This document shows positions 24,423 through 32,277 of a DNA stretch of 64,000 nucleotides, in pieces. The stretch comes from a virus: IMG/VR virus record IMGVR_UViG_3300043411_001575, positions 62,001 through 126,000 of that record; one strand, written 5' to 3'. The notes beneath the pieces were generated by a model that ran no database searches, was not told the origin of the DNA, and saw only the letters and a program-made list of their open reading frames with translations. A program made the position numbers and the translations under genes. The first letter of the stretch is position 1. Every line of letters begins with the position of its first letter.

Positions 24423-24728
24423 ATGAGCAAAGAAATGAGAAAATACATAGACACATTCAAAGGTAGAATGTTAAAAGAAAATGTTGAAGTTAATCAACAG
24501 AAATCAATTCAACATATCATCAATAATGAAATAGTTGATAGATTTGATACTGGCAATGTTTCAATTACAACTGCTATTGAAGCAGTTAAAATAGCATATC
24601 AAGAAATTATTGATATGATTGAATTGAACTTTGAAACTGCTGGTGAATTAGGTGGTGGAATAACAGAAGCACAATCTATAATTAACAGAATTGAAGAATT
24701 TAAAAAAAGAGCGAAGGAGAATTTTTAA
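24423..24728 (+). CDS. Unknown 101-aa helical cassette protein
   Basis: Almost fully helical (AIEAVKIAYQEIIDMIELNF), with a Gly-rich turn GELGGGITEAQ. The start follows ATATATAAAGATAAAACT. No family is recognised. Confidence 0.68.
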   Translation: MSKEMRKYIDTFKGRMLKENVEVNQQKSIQHIINNEIVDRFDTGNVSITTAIEAVKIAYQEIIDMIELNFETAGELGGGITEAQSIINRIEEFKKRAKENF

Positions 24729-24770
24729 AAGGTTTTTACACAGAACTATGATTGAAACATGAATGTAGTA

Positions 24771-24901
24771 TTGTGTATAACGGTTTTGGGCTTGGCGAAG
24801 TGGCTGAACCCGATGCTAAATAGAATTACTAAACTTTAAAATTAAAAACGAATGATTGATAGAATTACCGAACAGCCATTTTGCCAAACCCGTGTTAGTG
24901 G
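24771..24901 (+). repeat. attC-like site 12
   Basis: GTGTATAACGGTTTTGGGCTTGGCGAAGTGGCTG and CAGCCATTTTGCCAAACCCGTGTTAG. Encodes the first 15 residues of the next methyltransferase ORF. Confidence 0.88.
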
Positions 24902-25619
24902 CAGTACTTTTGTGAACGCTGATTGCTTTGATGTTTTTCCTTTTATTGAGGATAAATCAATAGATGCTATTATTTGCGACCTGCCTTATGGAACGACTAT
25001 TTTGAATTGGGATAAAATTTTACCTATTACAGAATTATGGAAACATTATAATCGTATTTTAAAAGATAATGGAGTGGTAGTTTTGTTTGGTGCTGAACCA
25101 TTTTCGACTATGTTAAGAAGTAGTAATATTTTGAATTATAAATATGATTGGATTTGGCAAAAAACAAGACCTTCATTATTCCAACACGCAAACAAAAGAC
25201 CAATGAAAGACCACGAAAATATTATGGTATTTTATAAAAAGCAGCCGACTTACAACCAAGAACTAAAAGAACTTGAAAAGCCAAATAAAAGATGGCGAAA
25301 AAATAAAATGGGTGCTTTTTTAGAAAATGGTTGCAATGATATTGAAAGCAAACAAACCAAGACAGGATTTAATAGGCAAATTTTAACCTATGCAATGCAC
25401 AATGTAGGAATGGAACATAAAACACAAAAGCCGATTGAACTTTTGGAATACCTTGTAAAAACATACACCAACGAAAACGATATGGTTTTAGACAATACAA
25501 TGGGTTCTGGAACAACAAATTTGGCTTGTATCAAATTAAATCGCAAGTCAATAGGAATAGAAAAGGAAAAACAATATTACGATGTCGCTGTTCGGCGTGC
25601 TTTGGAGTATTGCCACTAA
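24852..25619 (+). CDS. DNA methyltransferase, beta class (CDLPYGTT)
   Basis: Motif IV CDLPYGTTILNW near residue 43 and AdoMet motif LDNTMGSGTTNLACI near the C-terminus. 255 aa. The ATG and the leader IDRITEQPFCQTR are in attC 12; Val at the core joins SGSTFVNADC. A GTG (Val in TFVNAD) is a possible internal start. The central target-recognition part differs completely from its paralogues, while both ends match at nucleotide level. TAA is in R''. Confidence 0.88.
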   Translation: MIDRITEQPFCQTRVSGSTFVNADCFDVFPFIEDKSIDAIICDLPYGTTILNWDKILPITELWKHYNRILKDNGVVVLFGAEPFSTMLRSSNILNYKYDWIWQKTRPSLFQHANKRPMKDHENIMVFYKKQPTYNQELKELEKPNKRWRKNKMGAFLENGCNDIESKQTKTGFNRQILTYAMHNVGMEHKTQKPIELLEYLVKTYTNENDMVLDNTMGSGTTNLACIKLNRKSIGIEKEKQYYDVAVRRALEYCH

Positions 25620-26006
25620 CGGTGTGGGCTATGAGAAGTAAAACCCCTTTTTGTGCGGTGGATTTTGTAAATTTGTAATTATTAACTAAAACCTTTCGGA
25701 GTATAGGCAACCGAGTAAATGTTATGGCAAAAAAATATCTTATCAAATCGTGGAAAACAAATTCTGCATTTACAAAAACAGGAAAGTTTTATCAAAAACC
25801 ATTGGAAACAGATAGTAAATCAGAAGCTAATGAAATAGCCAAAGATTTGATTAAAAAACACAAAGTATATGCTGTTGAAATAGCAGTTTTTGATGAAAAA
25901 GCTAATGGATATACAAGAGCCGAATTGATTGGCAACTTTCCAAACAAAAAGTAGTTTTTACAGGTGCTGTGGCAGGGGTTTTATTTCTTATAGCCCCTGT
26001 TATGGC
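25614..26006 (+). repeat. attC-like site 13, with a gene in the loop
   Basis: Left arm GGGCTATGAGAAGTAAAACCCC and right arm GGGGTTTTATTTCTTATAGCCC pair at 20 of 22 positions. About 325 nt lie between them, including a promoter-like TAAATTTG and the 76-aa ORF. Core GTT at 25999. Confidence 0.8.
25724..25954 (+). CDS. Unknown 76-aa protein encoded in attC loop
   Basis: Basic protein (KYLIKSWKTNSAFTKTGKFY, then SEANEIAKDLIKKHKVYAVE). It lies between the two arms of site 13 and not between a core and R'' as ordinary cassette genes do. A TAAATTTG box at about 25668 would drive it. No family is recognised. Confidence 0.7.
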   Translation: MAKKYLIKSWKTNSAFTKTGKFYQKPLETDSKSEANEIAKDLIKKHKVYAVEIAVFDEKANGYTRAELIGNFPNKK

Positions 26007-26028
26007 ATCGTTTTAATGTGCCATAACG
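25999..26028 (+). other. Empty mini-cassette
   Basis: GTTATGGCATCGTTTTAATGTGCCATAACGG: only about 29 bp between a core and the next R'', with complementary ends and no ORF. A near copy is at 33902. Confidence 0.72.
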
Positions 26029-26117
26029 GCTCTAATAAACACAGTGCAGCGACCTACTGCACTTTAATAGCAGACGAAACGCCAACTCGCTGCATTGGGT
26101 TTATTTATTGTTGGCAA
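26019..26117 (+). repeat. attC-like site 14
   Basis: AATAAACACAGTGCAGCG pairs with CGCTGCATTGGGTTTATT. Core GTTGGC at 26110. Confidence 0.8.
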
Positions 26118-26129
26118 ATTCGTTCATAA

Positions 26130-26312
26130 ATGGAATTAACAGTAAAACAGATTCAAGAAAAGCAAAAGCAGCTTAAACGAGAGCTGCGTGACAAACTCAA
26201 CCAATTTGAGCAAGAAACAGGATTGAAAGTAACGGGCGAAATTCATTATGGATATACAGAAGAAAAAGACCAACATTGGTTGAGTTTAAAGTACTCGAAC
26301 CCATTTATGTAA
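26130..26312 (+). CDS. Unknown 60-aa cassette protein
   Basis: Charged coiled-coil start (VKQIQEKQKQLKRELRDKL) then a beta hairpin (GLKVTGEIHYGYTEEKDQHW). Helical start plus C-terminal strands recall small anti-repressor or inhibitor proteins, but no family is recognised. Confidence 0.66.
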   Translation: MELTVKQIQEKQKQLKRELRDKLNQFEQETGLKVTGEIHYGYTEEKDQHWLSLKYSNPFM

Positions 26313-26314
26313 TG

Positions 26315-26450
26315 TTTGCCAACGGTTGAGGCTAACCGCACGTAGCGGAATTTGAAACACTTAATTATCAAAATATGACAGACTTAAATACAAGCACCGA
26401 AGTAACGCAACCCACTGAACCCGCTATTGCGGTTGAGCCTGTGTTAGCAC
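26315..26450 (+). repeat. attC-like site 15
   Basis: TTGCCAACGGTTGAGGCTAACCGCACGTAGCGG and CCGCTATTGCGGTTGAGCCTGTGTTAGC. The next ORF starts inside it. Confidence 0.82.
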
Positions 26451-26677
26451 CAGTATTTGTTTATGAATTTCTTTATAATTCTGATTGTTGCGAAGGTGCA
26501 GCATCAACTGTAAGCATTCACAAAACAAAGAAAGGTGCTGAAATGGCAATGGAGTTTCATAAAAACGAAAAACTAAAAGAGTGGGAAAAAGAATGCAAAG
26601 AATATCCACCTACAAAAGAATATCCGTTTGATTTTGACCAATGGTGGGGAGTTCGTGAATGCGAGTTGCTTCCTTAA
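26375..26677 (+). CDS. Unknown 100-aa cassette protein
   Basis: The first 24 residues (Thr/Pro/Glu-rich) come from attC 15; the core is crossed as GTG-TTA (EPVLAP). The globular part has LYNSDCCEGAASTV and ends FDQWWGVRECELLP. No family is recognised. Confidence 0.68.
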   Translation: MTDLNTSTEVTQPTEPAIAVEPVLAPVFVYEFLYNSDCCEGAASTVSIHKTKKGAEMAMEFHKNEKLKEWEKECKEYPPTKEYPFDFDQWWGVRECELLP

Positions 26678-26680
26678 TAT

Positions 26681-26750
26681 TGGTGCTAACGTTTACGGCT
26701 ATATTCTCGTGCCGTTTTTCACGGCATGGAATTATAGCCGATGTTATGCA
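26681..26750 (+). repeat. attC-like site 16
   Basis: GTGCTAACGTTTACGGCTATATTCTCGTGCCG and CGGCATGGAATTATAGCCGATGTTATGC. Hairpin identical to site 3. Confidence 0.88.
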
Positions 26751-26855
26751 AGTGCGTTGGCTTGTGGGTGGCACGTTTCAAAACTCTTTTTCTTATTTTT
26801 TTTAGAGAGGGATTTTTTTATTTTCTTTATTACTTGCTAATTGACAATTTATGTT

Positions 26856-26863
26856 TATCTTTG
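26856..26863 (+). promoter_or_regulatory. Cassette promoter, leader type A
   Basis: TATCTTTG with TTGAC upstream. The leader is nearly identical to that of the cassette at 18148. Confidence 0.75.
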
Positions 26864-26903
26864 TAGCAGATAATTAATACTAACAATTTAAAATCAAAAC
26901 AAA

Positions 26904-27188
26904 ATGAGCAAAGCAGGATTAACAAAATTTTTAGCAAAGTTCCCAGATGACACTAAAAGCTGGGCTAAAGCAACAGATGAAGTTCGTGATATTGCACGAA
27001 CAGCAAAAGAATATTACAATGAAATAGAAGGCAAAGATATTCAACCTTGCGATTTCCGTTCAATGAAAACGCCTTCCGAATGGAACACAAAAGGTAAAAG
27101 CTACATTTTTAAAGTGTATGATAAAATGAGTGCAAAAACAAAAACAGAGTTTAACGGCTATTTGAAAAGCCACTTTAATATTAAATAA
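26904..27188 (+). CDS. Unknown 94-aa protein (HTH-tailed cassette)
   Basis: Helical protein (WAKATDEVRDIARTAKEYYN, then KSYIFKVYDKMSAKTKTEF). It starts 1 nt before the HTH tail gene's ATG. Candidate anti-defence gene by position only. Confidence 0.68.
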   Translation: MSKAGLTKFLAKFPDDTKSWAKATDEVRDIARTAKEYYNEIEGKDIQPCDFRSMKTPSEWNTKGKSYIFKVYDKMSAKTKTEFNGYLKSHFNIK

Positions 27189-27189
27189 A

Positions 27190-27348
27190 ATGGAGCAACT
27201 ATCTGTAACCGATTATGCAAAATTGCTTGGCGTAACTCGTCAGGCGATTTTGTTACAGATTAAAGAAAAAAGGTTGCCGAAAAATGTTACAGCAAAAAAA
27301 ATCGGGAACACTTATCTACTATCTGTGCGTAGGCAAAAAAGAAAATAA
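27190..27348 (+). CDS. Small HTH protein, tail gene
   Basis: 52 aa, MEQLSVTDYAKLLGVTRQAIL ..., same family as 18918. The recognition-helix region VTRQA is unchanged. The cassette start (GTTATGCAAG) and end (TTTGCTAACGG) do not match, so its tail was probably exchanged with another cassette. Confidence 0.8.
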   Translation: MEQLSVTDYAKLLGVTRQAILLQIKEKRLPKNVTAKKIGNTYLLSVRRQKRK

Positions 27349-27360
27349 ATGGTTTTGGAA

Positions 27361-27392
27361 TGTTTGCTAACGGTGTGGGCTATGAGAAGTAA
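27361..27392 (+). repeat. attC-like site 17, left half only
   Basis: TTTGCTAACGGTGTGGGCTATGAGAAGTAAAACCCC copies the left arm of site 13, but no right arm follows. Confidence 0.65.
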
Positions 27393-27474
27393 AACCCCTT
27401 TTTGTGCGGTGGATTTTGTAAATTTGTAATTATTAACTAAAACCTTTCGGAGTATAGGAAACCGAAATAAAGTT

Positions 27475-27720
27475 ATGGCAAAATCAGTAGCAATTTTTCA
27501 AGAAAAATCATCTAAAACAGGAAGTTTTATTGGTGATAAAATTTATTATTACAAAACAAAAAATCCTAATTGGTGGTTTGTTTCAGTTGGCAAAGCATAT
27601 TTAGGGACTGTGCCTGAATACGGAAGCGGAACAGGGCAATTTAAAAACAAGAAACAATACCCGACTATTGCTTCATTGGAAAAATACCACAAAGAAGATA
27701 ATATTCACAGAGTAGATTAA
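27475..27720 (+). CDS. Unknown 81-aa protein after half site
   Basis: Same 5' leader as the loop gene at 25724 (TAAATTTG, AAAACCTTTCGGAGTATAGG), but a different protein: VAIFQEKSSKTGSFIGDKIY ... WWFVSVGKAYLGTV. It was probably once a loop gene whose right arm has been lost. No family is recognised. Confidence 0.7.
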   Translation: MAKSVAIFQEKSSKTGSFIGDKIYYYKTKNPNWWFVSVGKAYLGTVPEYGSGTGQFKNKKQYPTIASLEKYHKEDNIHRVD

Positions 27721-27730
27721 TGTTATTTAT

Positions 27731-27765
27731 GTAGTGGCTATGCCTTATTGTAGCCACTACTTTTT
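27731..27765 (+). terminator. Rho-independent terminator
   Basis: Perfect 10-bp stem GTAGTGGCTA/TAGCCACTAC with a 10-nt loop, followed by TTTTTAAT. It ends the 81-aa gene. Confidence 0.82.
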
Positions 27766-27769
27766 AATC

Positions 27770-27841
27770 TTTTCACAGTTTTGAAAAAACTGAAAGAGTG
27801 CGTGGGCTTTTTCTTTTTTAATAATTTAATTGCCACTAACG
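27770..27841 (+). repeat. Repeated cassette-end module
   Basis: CTTTTCACAGTTTTGAAAAAACTGAAAGAGTGCGTGGGC... recurs almost unchanged at 50957-51031, and a variant is at 29898. It contains a 7-bp hairpin (CAGTTTT/AAAACTG) and ends in R''. Confidence 0.65.
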
Positions 27842-27927
27842 TTGAAGGGCTTGGCGAAGGTGGGCTTGTAGGATGCTCAATTTTAGCAGAATGTTTCTGC
27901 CCACTTTTGCCAAACCCGTGTTATATG
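27830..27927 (+). repeat. attC-like site 18
   Basis: CACTAACGTTGAAGGGCTTGGCGAAGGTGGGC and GCCCACTTTTGCCAAACCCGTGTTATATG. Same family as site 43. Confidence 0.87.
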
Positions 27928-27996
27928 AAGTGCCGACTTATTTACGTTGAAGCCAAATTGGAACACTAAACAGAAAAACAAAAAGAAAAAAAAGGG

Positions 27997-28809
27997 ATGG
28001 AATTAAATAAAATACATTTAGGAGATTGTTTAGAAGTAATGAAAACTTTGCCAAATGAAAGCATTGATTGTATTGTTACTTCACCGCCATATTGGTTACA
28101 AAGAGATTACGGATGGGATGGACAATGGGGTATGGAAGAAACGTTTTATGAGTATTTGGATAAATTGTTTTTAATGATGGATGAAGCAAAACGAATATTG
28201 AAAAACGATGGAACTATTTTTGTAAATATTGGCGATGGCTATGCAAGAACAGGTGGAAAATCATTAGGTAAAAAACAACCAAACGCTTTATTGTATGCAA
28301 CACAAGAAGGGATAAGGGGCGGAAATAACAAGGGAGTTGCAGGAATACAAGATAAAACATTACTACAAATACCATATCGTTTTTCTATTGGCTGTATTGA
28401 TAGAGGATGGATTTTGCGAAACAATATAATTTGGTTTAAAAGAAACGCAATGCCCGAAAGTGTAAAGGACAGATTTACAAAATCACACGAAGTAATATTT
28501 ATGTTTTCTAAAAACAAAGAATACTTTTTTGACGAAAAATTTGTAACACAAGATGTTTGGGATATTCCTTTAACTCCTAACGGCACAAAACATATAGCAT
28601 CTTACAATACTGATTTAATTGGCAGACCTATTGTTTGCGGTTGCAGAAAGGGTGGAATAGTATTAGATATGTTTTGCGGAGCAGGAACAACAGGAATAAG
28701 AGCATTAGAACTTGGGAGAAACTTTATAGGGATAGATGGTAAAAAGGAATACGTTGATATGGCACAACAAAGAATTAATGATATTGTATCACAACCACAA
28801 TTATTTTAA
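27997..28809 (+). CDS. DNA methyltransferase, beta class (TSPPYW)
   Basis: The start INKIHLGDCLEVMKTLP-like and IVTSPPYWLQRDYGW are classic for SPPY N4-cytosine or N6-adenine enzymes. The AdoMet motif LDMFCGAGTTGIRA is near the C-terminus. A recognition region lies between (IIWFKRNAMPESVKDRFTKS). It has its own ATG about 75 nt after the core. 270 aa, full length. Confidence 0.9.
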   Translation: MELNKIHLGDCLEVMKTLPNESIDCIVTSPPYWLQRDYGWDGQWGMEETFYEYLDKLFLMMDEAKRILKNDGTIFVNIGDGYARTGGKSLGKKQPNALLYATQEGIRGGNNKGVAGIQDKTLLQIPYRFSIGCIDRGWILRNNIIWFKRNAMPESVKDRFTKSHEVIFMFSKNKEYFFDEKFVTQDVWDIPLTPNGTKHIASYNTDLIGRPIVCGCRKGGIVLDMFCGAGTTGIRALELGRNFIGIDGKKEYVDMAQQRINDIVSQPQLF

Positions 28810-28878
28810 AAGTGCGGTGGCTTTTTTCTTTTTGTTTTTCCTTCACGGAACTTCAATTGGAAACGGTCAGCAAGGCAT

Positions 28879-28950
28879 TTCATATAACGACCGTGTGTTT
28901 ATGTCAGGTTTTGCTTTTCGCAAAACTTGCATTAAACACAATGTTAGCAA
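28879..28950 (+). repeat. attC-like site 19
   Basis: CATATAACGACCGTGTGTTTATGTCAGGTTTTGC and GCAAAACTTGCATTAAACACAATGTTAGC. Confidence 0.82.
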
Positions 28951-29059
28951 AGTGCGTTGGCTTGTGGGTGGCTCGTTGTATTTAATAAAAAAGAAAAAAA
29001 GGAAGGCGTGTGTTGGCTATTTTAATTTGTAAATTTGTATAAACATAAATCATATAAAA

Positions 29060-29896
29060 ATGAGTAGATATAATAATAGTGGAGATATTGAAGAAGTTTT
29101 ACCGAAAGAGGTATTACAGAAAATAAAAGACAAATTCAAAGCAAAGAGTTTTAAAAAACTTGGTTCAGGTAGATATGGAAGTGCTTTTAAAATAAGTCCA
29201 AAAAAGGTTTTGAAAATCACAAAAGATTTGAAAGAGTATGAATATGCTAAAAAAATTGAAGGACTGAAAAATAAACATATTGCTGATGTTTATGAAACAT
29301 ATCACTTTGAATATGGCGACACAAAGTATGCTGTAATAATTAAAGAATATTGCAATATTGGAGAAGCATATTTTGATAAACTAATAGATAGTTTTGCTGA
29401 ATACACGGGAAACGAAATGTCATTATCATTTGTTTCATCTGAATTTTTGCACGGAGATTTATCAAAGGCGGTTTTTGATAACTACTTTAAAAAGTATAAG
29501 CAAAATCAAGGTTACGCAACAGGATTTGCAGATGATTGGCAAGAAATGATAATGGAATTAAAGAACAAAAAAATCTATGTTAAAGATTTTAACGGTGCTA
29601 ATATTGGAACGAAGCCGAGTAATAATAACATCTGCATCATTGAACTTGGATTAGGTTATTGGGAAACCATAAAATTACCTGATGCAGACAAAATAATATT
29701 AAAGGAAGGTGGAACTATAATTGGAAATTTTGAACCGCTTGGCTCTGCAAAAGAATTAGGAATTAAACCGAAGATTGAGGGACACGATATGATTGCCATT
29801 TGTGATTGTGGAGAAAAATTTAGTTACCAAAACTCAAAGAAGAATATTGTTTGGGAATGTCCTGAATGTAAAAGAAGAAATAAGATTGTAGAATGA
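29060..29896 (+). CDS. Protein-kinase-like protein with C-terminal zinc ribbon
   Basis: Residues 30-60 look like a kinase N-lobe: LGSGRYGSAFKI (glycine-rich loop) and KVLKITKD (Lys). The catalytic-loop equivalent is YVKDFNGANIG (D-x4-N), followed by IIELGLG where DFG would be. The C-terminus has ICDCGEKF ... CPECKRR, a four-Cys zinc ribbon. It may phosphorylate or bind host proteins. Promoter box TAAATTTG at about 29030. Confidence 0.72.
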   Translation: MSRYNNSGDIEEVLPKEVLQKIKDKFKAKSFKKLGSGRYGSAFKISPKKVLKITKDLKEYEYAKKIEGLKNKHIADVYETYHFEYGDTKYAVIIKEYCNIGEAYFDKLIDSFAEYTGNEMSLSFVSSEFLHGDLSKAVFDNYFKKYKQNQGYATGFADDWQEMIMELKNKKIYVKDFNGANIGTKPSNNNICIIELGLGYWETIKLPDADKIILKEGGTIIGNFEPLGSAKELGIKPKIEGHDMIAICDCGEKFSYQNSKKNIVWECPECKRRNKIVE

Positions 29897-29967
29897 TTTT
29901 AAACCTTTTCACAATTTTGAAAAAATTGAAGGGAGCGTGGGCTTTTTCTTTTTTATTAAATACAATG

Positions 29968-30300
29968 TTTGCTAACGCATATCGGCTAAACGCAGTATTT
30001 AAAAACTTTTGCGAGGGAAATTCGTAAATTTGACAATTATAAACAATTAAAAAACAAAACAAAATGGCAACAGAAAAAAAGTATGCGGTTTTCGCTACAT
30101 TCAAAACAACAGGTAGAGAAAGTGAAATGACACTACCTATGACAAAAAAAGAAGCTGAAAAGGCTTTATCTGCTTTAAAGGAAAAATCAGCCGAGTTCAA
30201 AAAATTGAACTTTAAAGGATTTAAGATAAAGGCAGTTTAATTATCTCATTAGTGCGGTGGGAAAGTTTTTAAATATTGTCGTTTTAGCCGTTGTTATGCG
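29968..30300 (+). repeat. attC-like site 20, with a gene in the loop
   Basis: CGGCTAAACGCAGTATTTAAAAACTTT and AAAGTTTTTAAATATTGTCGTTTTAGCCG pair over about 27 bp. The 58-aa ORF lies between them. Core GTT at 30293. Confidence 0.82.
30064..30240 (+). CDS. Unknown 58-aa protein encoded in attC loop
   Basis: Basic alpha/beta protein (YAVFATFKTTGRESEMTLPM, then KEAEKALSALKEKSAEF). Leader TTCGTAAATTTGACAATTATAAAC is shared with the loop gene at 31058. No family is recognised. Confidence 0.68.
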   Translation: MATEKKYAVFATFKTTGRESEMTLPMTKKEAEKALSALKEKSAEFKKLNFKGFKIKAV

Positions 30301-30364
30301 AAGGTGTGGCAATTCCAAAATTTCAAATTATAGACAAAACTTTCTTGCCACACTTTTGCATAAC
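30293..30364 (+). other. Non-coding hairpin cassette
   Basis: Between core 30293 and the next R'' there is only AAGGTGTGGCAA ... TTGCCACACTTTTGC, an 11-bp inverted repeat, and no ORF. It recurs at 31300-31372. Confidence 0.7.
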
Positions 30365-30489
30365 GTTCCGAGTATTGGAGCAGTGCGGATTTAAACCACA
30401 AATGTTGATATAAAAAATGAAACTTAAATAAACCGATAACCTTTATTAGAAGCACTAAACCCGCATTGCTTACAATACTGTGTTATAGG
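30353..30489 (+). repeat. attC-like site 21
   Basis: GCATAACGTTCCGAGTATTGGAGCAGTGCGG and CCCGCATTGCTTACAATACTGTGTTATAG. Confidence 0.82.
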
Positions 30490-30540
30490 GAGTGTTTTTA
30501 AAATTTTAGCGGGGATAATTACTAAATTTACAATAAAAAA

Positions 30541-30930
30541 ATGTCAGCAAAATCATATCAAGCACCTGCCAATAAAAAAGTTTATAGAGCAGAAAAAAAA
30601 GGAGTAAAAGGAAACTGGTTTGCATTAAGTAAAGATGATGCAATAGGTTACGGAAATTTTGGTTACAAAATTGTTTCAAAATCAATAGGAGGCAAGAAGT
30701 TTTTATATGCTTCTGAATTAGAAGATGGCGGAACTTATTTTGATACCATAATCAAAAAATTCCCTAAACTTTTCAAAATAAATAAAGGTATTTTATGGAA
30801 TGACTATGAATTGAAAGTATCTCCAAGTGAACTATGGAGAGAGTGTGAAGCATTTTTAAAAAAAGAAGGTTATTCTGGAATATTTACAGGGAAGAAACTT
30901 TCTATTGATTATGAACTTTTTTTGTTTTAG
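30541..30930 (+). CDS. Unknown 129-aa cassette protein, possibly ADP-ribosyltransferase-like
   Basis: The start YQAPANKKVYRAEKKGVKGN and ALSKDDAIGYGNFGYKIVSK recall small toxin-type ADP-ribosyltransferases, which open with a Tyr/Arg-His-like strand and have an ALS motif. The ending EGYSGIFTGKKL would then hold the third strand. This is a fold guess from motifs only. Ordinary cassette position between sites 21 and 22. Confidence 0.68.
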   Translation: MSAKSYQAPANKKVYRAEKKGVKGNWFALSKDDAIGYGNFGYKIVSKSIGGKKFLYASELEDGGTYFDTIIKKFPKLFKINKGILWNDYELKVSPSELWRECEAFLKKEGYSGIFTGKKLSIDYELFLF

Positions 30931-30953
30931 GTGCGTGGGAAAAATTTTAAAAA

Positions 30954-31307
30954 CATTTGCTATAACGTATATCGGCTAAATGCAGTATTTAAAAACTTTT
31001 GCGTGGGAATTTAATTCGTAAATTTGATAATTATAAACCAATAAAAAACAAAATAAAATGGCACAAACAAAAAAAGAGAAACGAGTAATTGCAAGAGCAA
31101 GATACATCGTTGAAGTATTCGCAAAAAGTCATTATGATTCAAGAGATTTGTTTAAGAAAATGACTAAAGAAGAAAAGAAAATAACCATTGATTACATCGA
31201 GAGAATTGGCGAAAGTGCCGTTAGTAGGTATTTATATCAATGGTATTAATTCTCTCATTAGTGCGGTGGGAAAGTTTTTAAATATTGAGTTTAGCCGTTG
31301 TTATGCG
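30954..31307 (+). repeat. attC-like site 22, with a gene in the loop
   Basis: CGGCTAAATGCAGTATTTAAAAACTTT and AAAGTTTTTAAATATTGAGTTTAGCCG are the arms. Sibling of site 20 with a different loop gene. Core GTT at 31300. Confidence 0.82.
31058..31249 (+). CDS. Unknown 63-aa protein encoded in attC loop
   Basis: Helical basic protein (RVIARARYIVEVFAKSHYDS, then MTKEEKKITIDYIERIGE). It has the leader of the 30064 gene, but the protein is unrelated. So sites 20 and 22 carry exchanged loop genes. No family is recognised. Confidence 0.68.
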   Translation: MAQTKKEKRVIARARYIVEVFAKSHYDSRDLFKKMTKEEKKITIDYIERIGESAVSRYLYQWY

Positions 31308-31372
31308 AAGGTGTGGCAACTGCAAAATTTCAAATTATAGACAAAACTTTCTTGCCACACTTTTGCATAACG
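31300..31372 (+). other. Non-coding hairpin cassette, second copy
   Basis: Almost the same 72 bp as 30293-30364 (AAGGTGTGGCAA ... TTGCCACACTTTTGCATAACG). The 31250-31602 stretch otherwise holds the end of site 22, site 23 and a type-A leader, with no protein gene. Confidence 0.7.
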
Positions 31373-31433
31373 TTTTGCAGCTAAACGCTGATTTTGTTCT
31401 TCACAAAATTTGCGATTTAGGTGCTGTTACCTG
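31361..31433 (+). repeat. attC-like site 23
   Basis: CATAACGTTTTGCAGCTAAACGCTGATTTTG... and ...CAAAATTTGCGATTTAGGTGCTGTTACC. Near copy of site 31. Confidence 0.82.
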
Positions 31434-31553
31434 CTGATGCGGTTTCATAGTACAAATGCTGATTTGGAACATAAAACTAAGGGTTTAATTTTTTTCTTTT
31501 TTTTAGTGGAGGAAAACTTTTTCTTTTTTACTTGCTAATTGACAATTTATGTT

Positions 31554-31561
31554 TATCTTTG
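31554..31561 (+). promoter_or_regulatory. Cassette promoter, leader type A (shortened)
   Basis: TATCTTTG with TTGACAATTTATG upstream. The upstream half of the leader is replaced by other sequence. Confidence 0.72.
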
Positions 31562-31602
31562 TAGCATATAATTTAACAATAACAATTTAAAACAAAAACA
31601 AA

Positions 31603-31896
31603 ATGGCTGACATCGCATTACCAAAATCAAACCTTTACCTTGAAGGTAGCGGACTTGACACAAACGGAAACAAAGTTGTAAAACTTGGAATTTCAAGTTT
31701 ACCGAAAAACTTTAGTATTCAAACTAATGGCAATTTGCCGAAAACTGGAAGTATCCTTCGTGGCTTGAAAACCAAAAAGGATATGGAAAGCGTGAGTAAA
31801 TCCGATTTGCAAATAATTTCAAAAGAAGTTGTTGCATACATTAAGGAGTTTGGCTCAAAACTGCAAAGAGAAAAATTAAGAACTTACAACTCTTAA
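31603..31896 (+). CDS. Unknown 97-aa protein (HTH-tailed cassette)
   Basis: Beta-rich N-terminal half (LYLEGSGLDTNGNKVVKLGI) and a helical C-terminus. The pattern recalls small phage proteins, but no family is named. Followed 2 nt later by the HTH tail gene. Candidate anti-defence gene by position. Confidence 0.68.
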   Translation: MADIALPKSNLYLEGSGLDTNGNKVVKLGISSLPKNFSIQTNGNLPKTGSILRGLKTKKDMESVSKSDLQIISKEVVAYIKEFGSKLQREKLRTYNS

Positions 31897-31898
31897 TT

Positions 31899-32063
31899 AT
31901 GGAGCAACTATCTGTAACCGATTATGCAAAATTGCTTGGTGTAACTCGCCAAGCAATTTTGTTACAGATAAAAGAAAAAAGGTTGCCGAAAAATGTTACA
32001 GTTAAAAAAATTGGTAATACTTACTCCTTATCTGTGCGTGGGCAAAAAAAAGAAAAAAAATAA
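31899..32063 (+). CDS. Small HTH protein, tail gene
   Basis: 54 aa, MEQLSVTDYAKLLGVTRQAIL ..., nearly the same as 27190, with a longer Lys-rich end (GQKKEKK). Same family as 18918. Confidence 0.8.
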   Translation: MEQLSVTDYAKLLGVTRQAILLQIKEKRLPKNVTVKKIGNTYSLSVRGQKKEKK

Positions 32064-32109
32064 ACCCGACTTCTACCACAAATGTTCATTCGGAGCAACA
32101 AAGTAGCAT

Positions 32110-32189
32110 TTGCAGGTAACGGACGAGGCTATGAGCAGTTGAGCGTAGCCTGTGCGATGGAAAGAATTGCTTATAGCCTGTGTTATGCA
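32110..32189 (+). repeat. attC-like site 24
   Basis: GCAGGTAACGGACGAGGCTATGAGCAGTTGAGCG and ...GAATTGCTTATAGCCTGTGTTATGC. Confidence 0.8.
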
Positions 32190-32277
32190 AGTGCGTTGGC
32201 TTGTGGGTGGCTCGTTTCAAAACTCTTTTTCTTATTTTTTAGGGAGGGATTTTTATTTTCTTTTTTAACAACAAAAA

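Noticed and set aside
28239-28586. Antisense ORF of 115 codons
   Set aside because: It lies wholly within the TSPPYW methylase on the other strand and has no family features.
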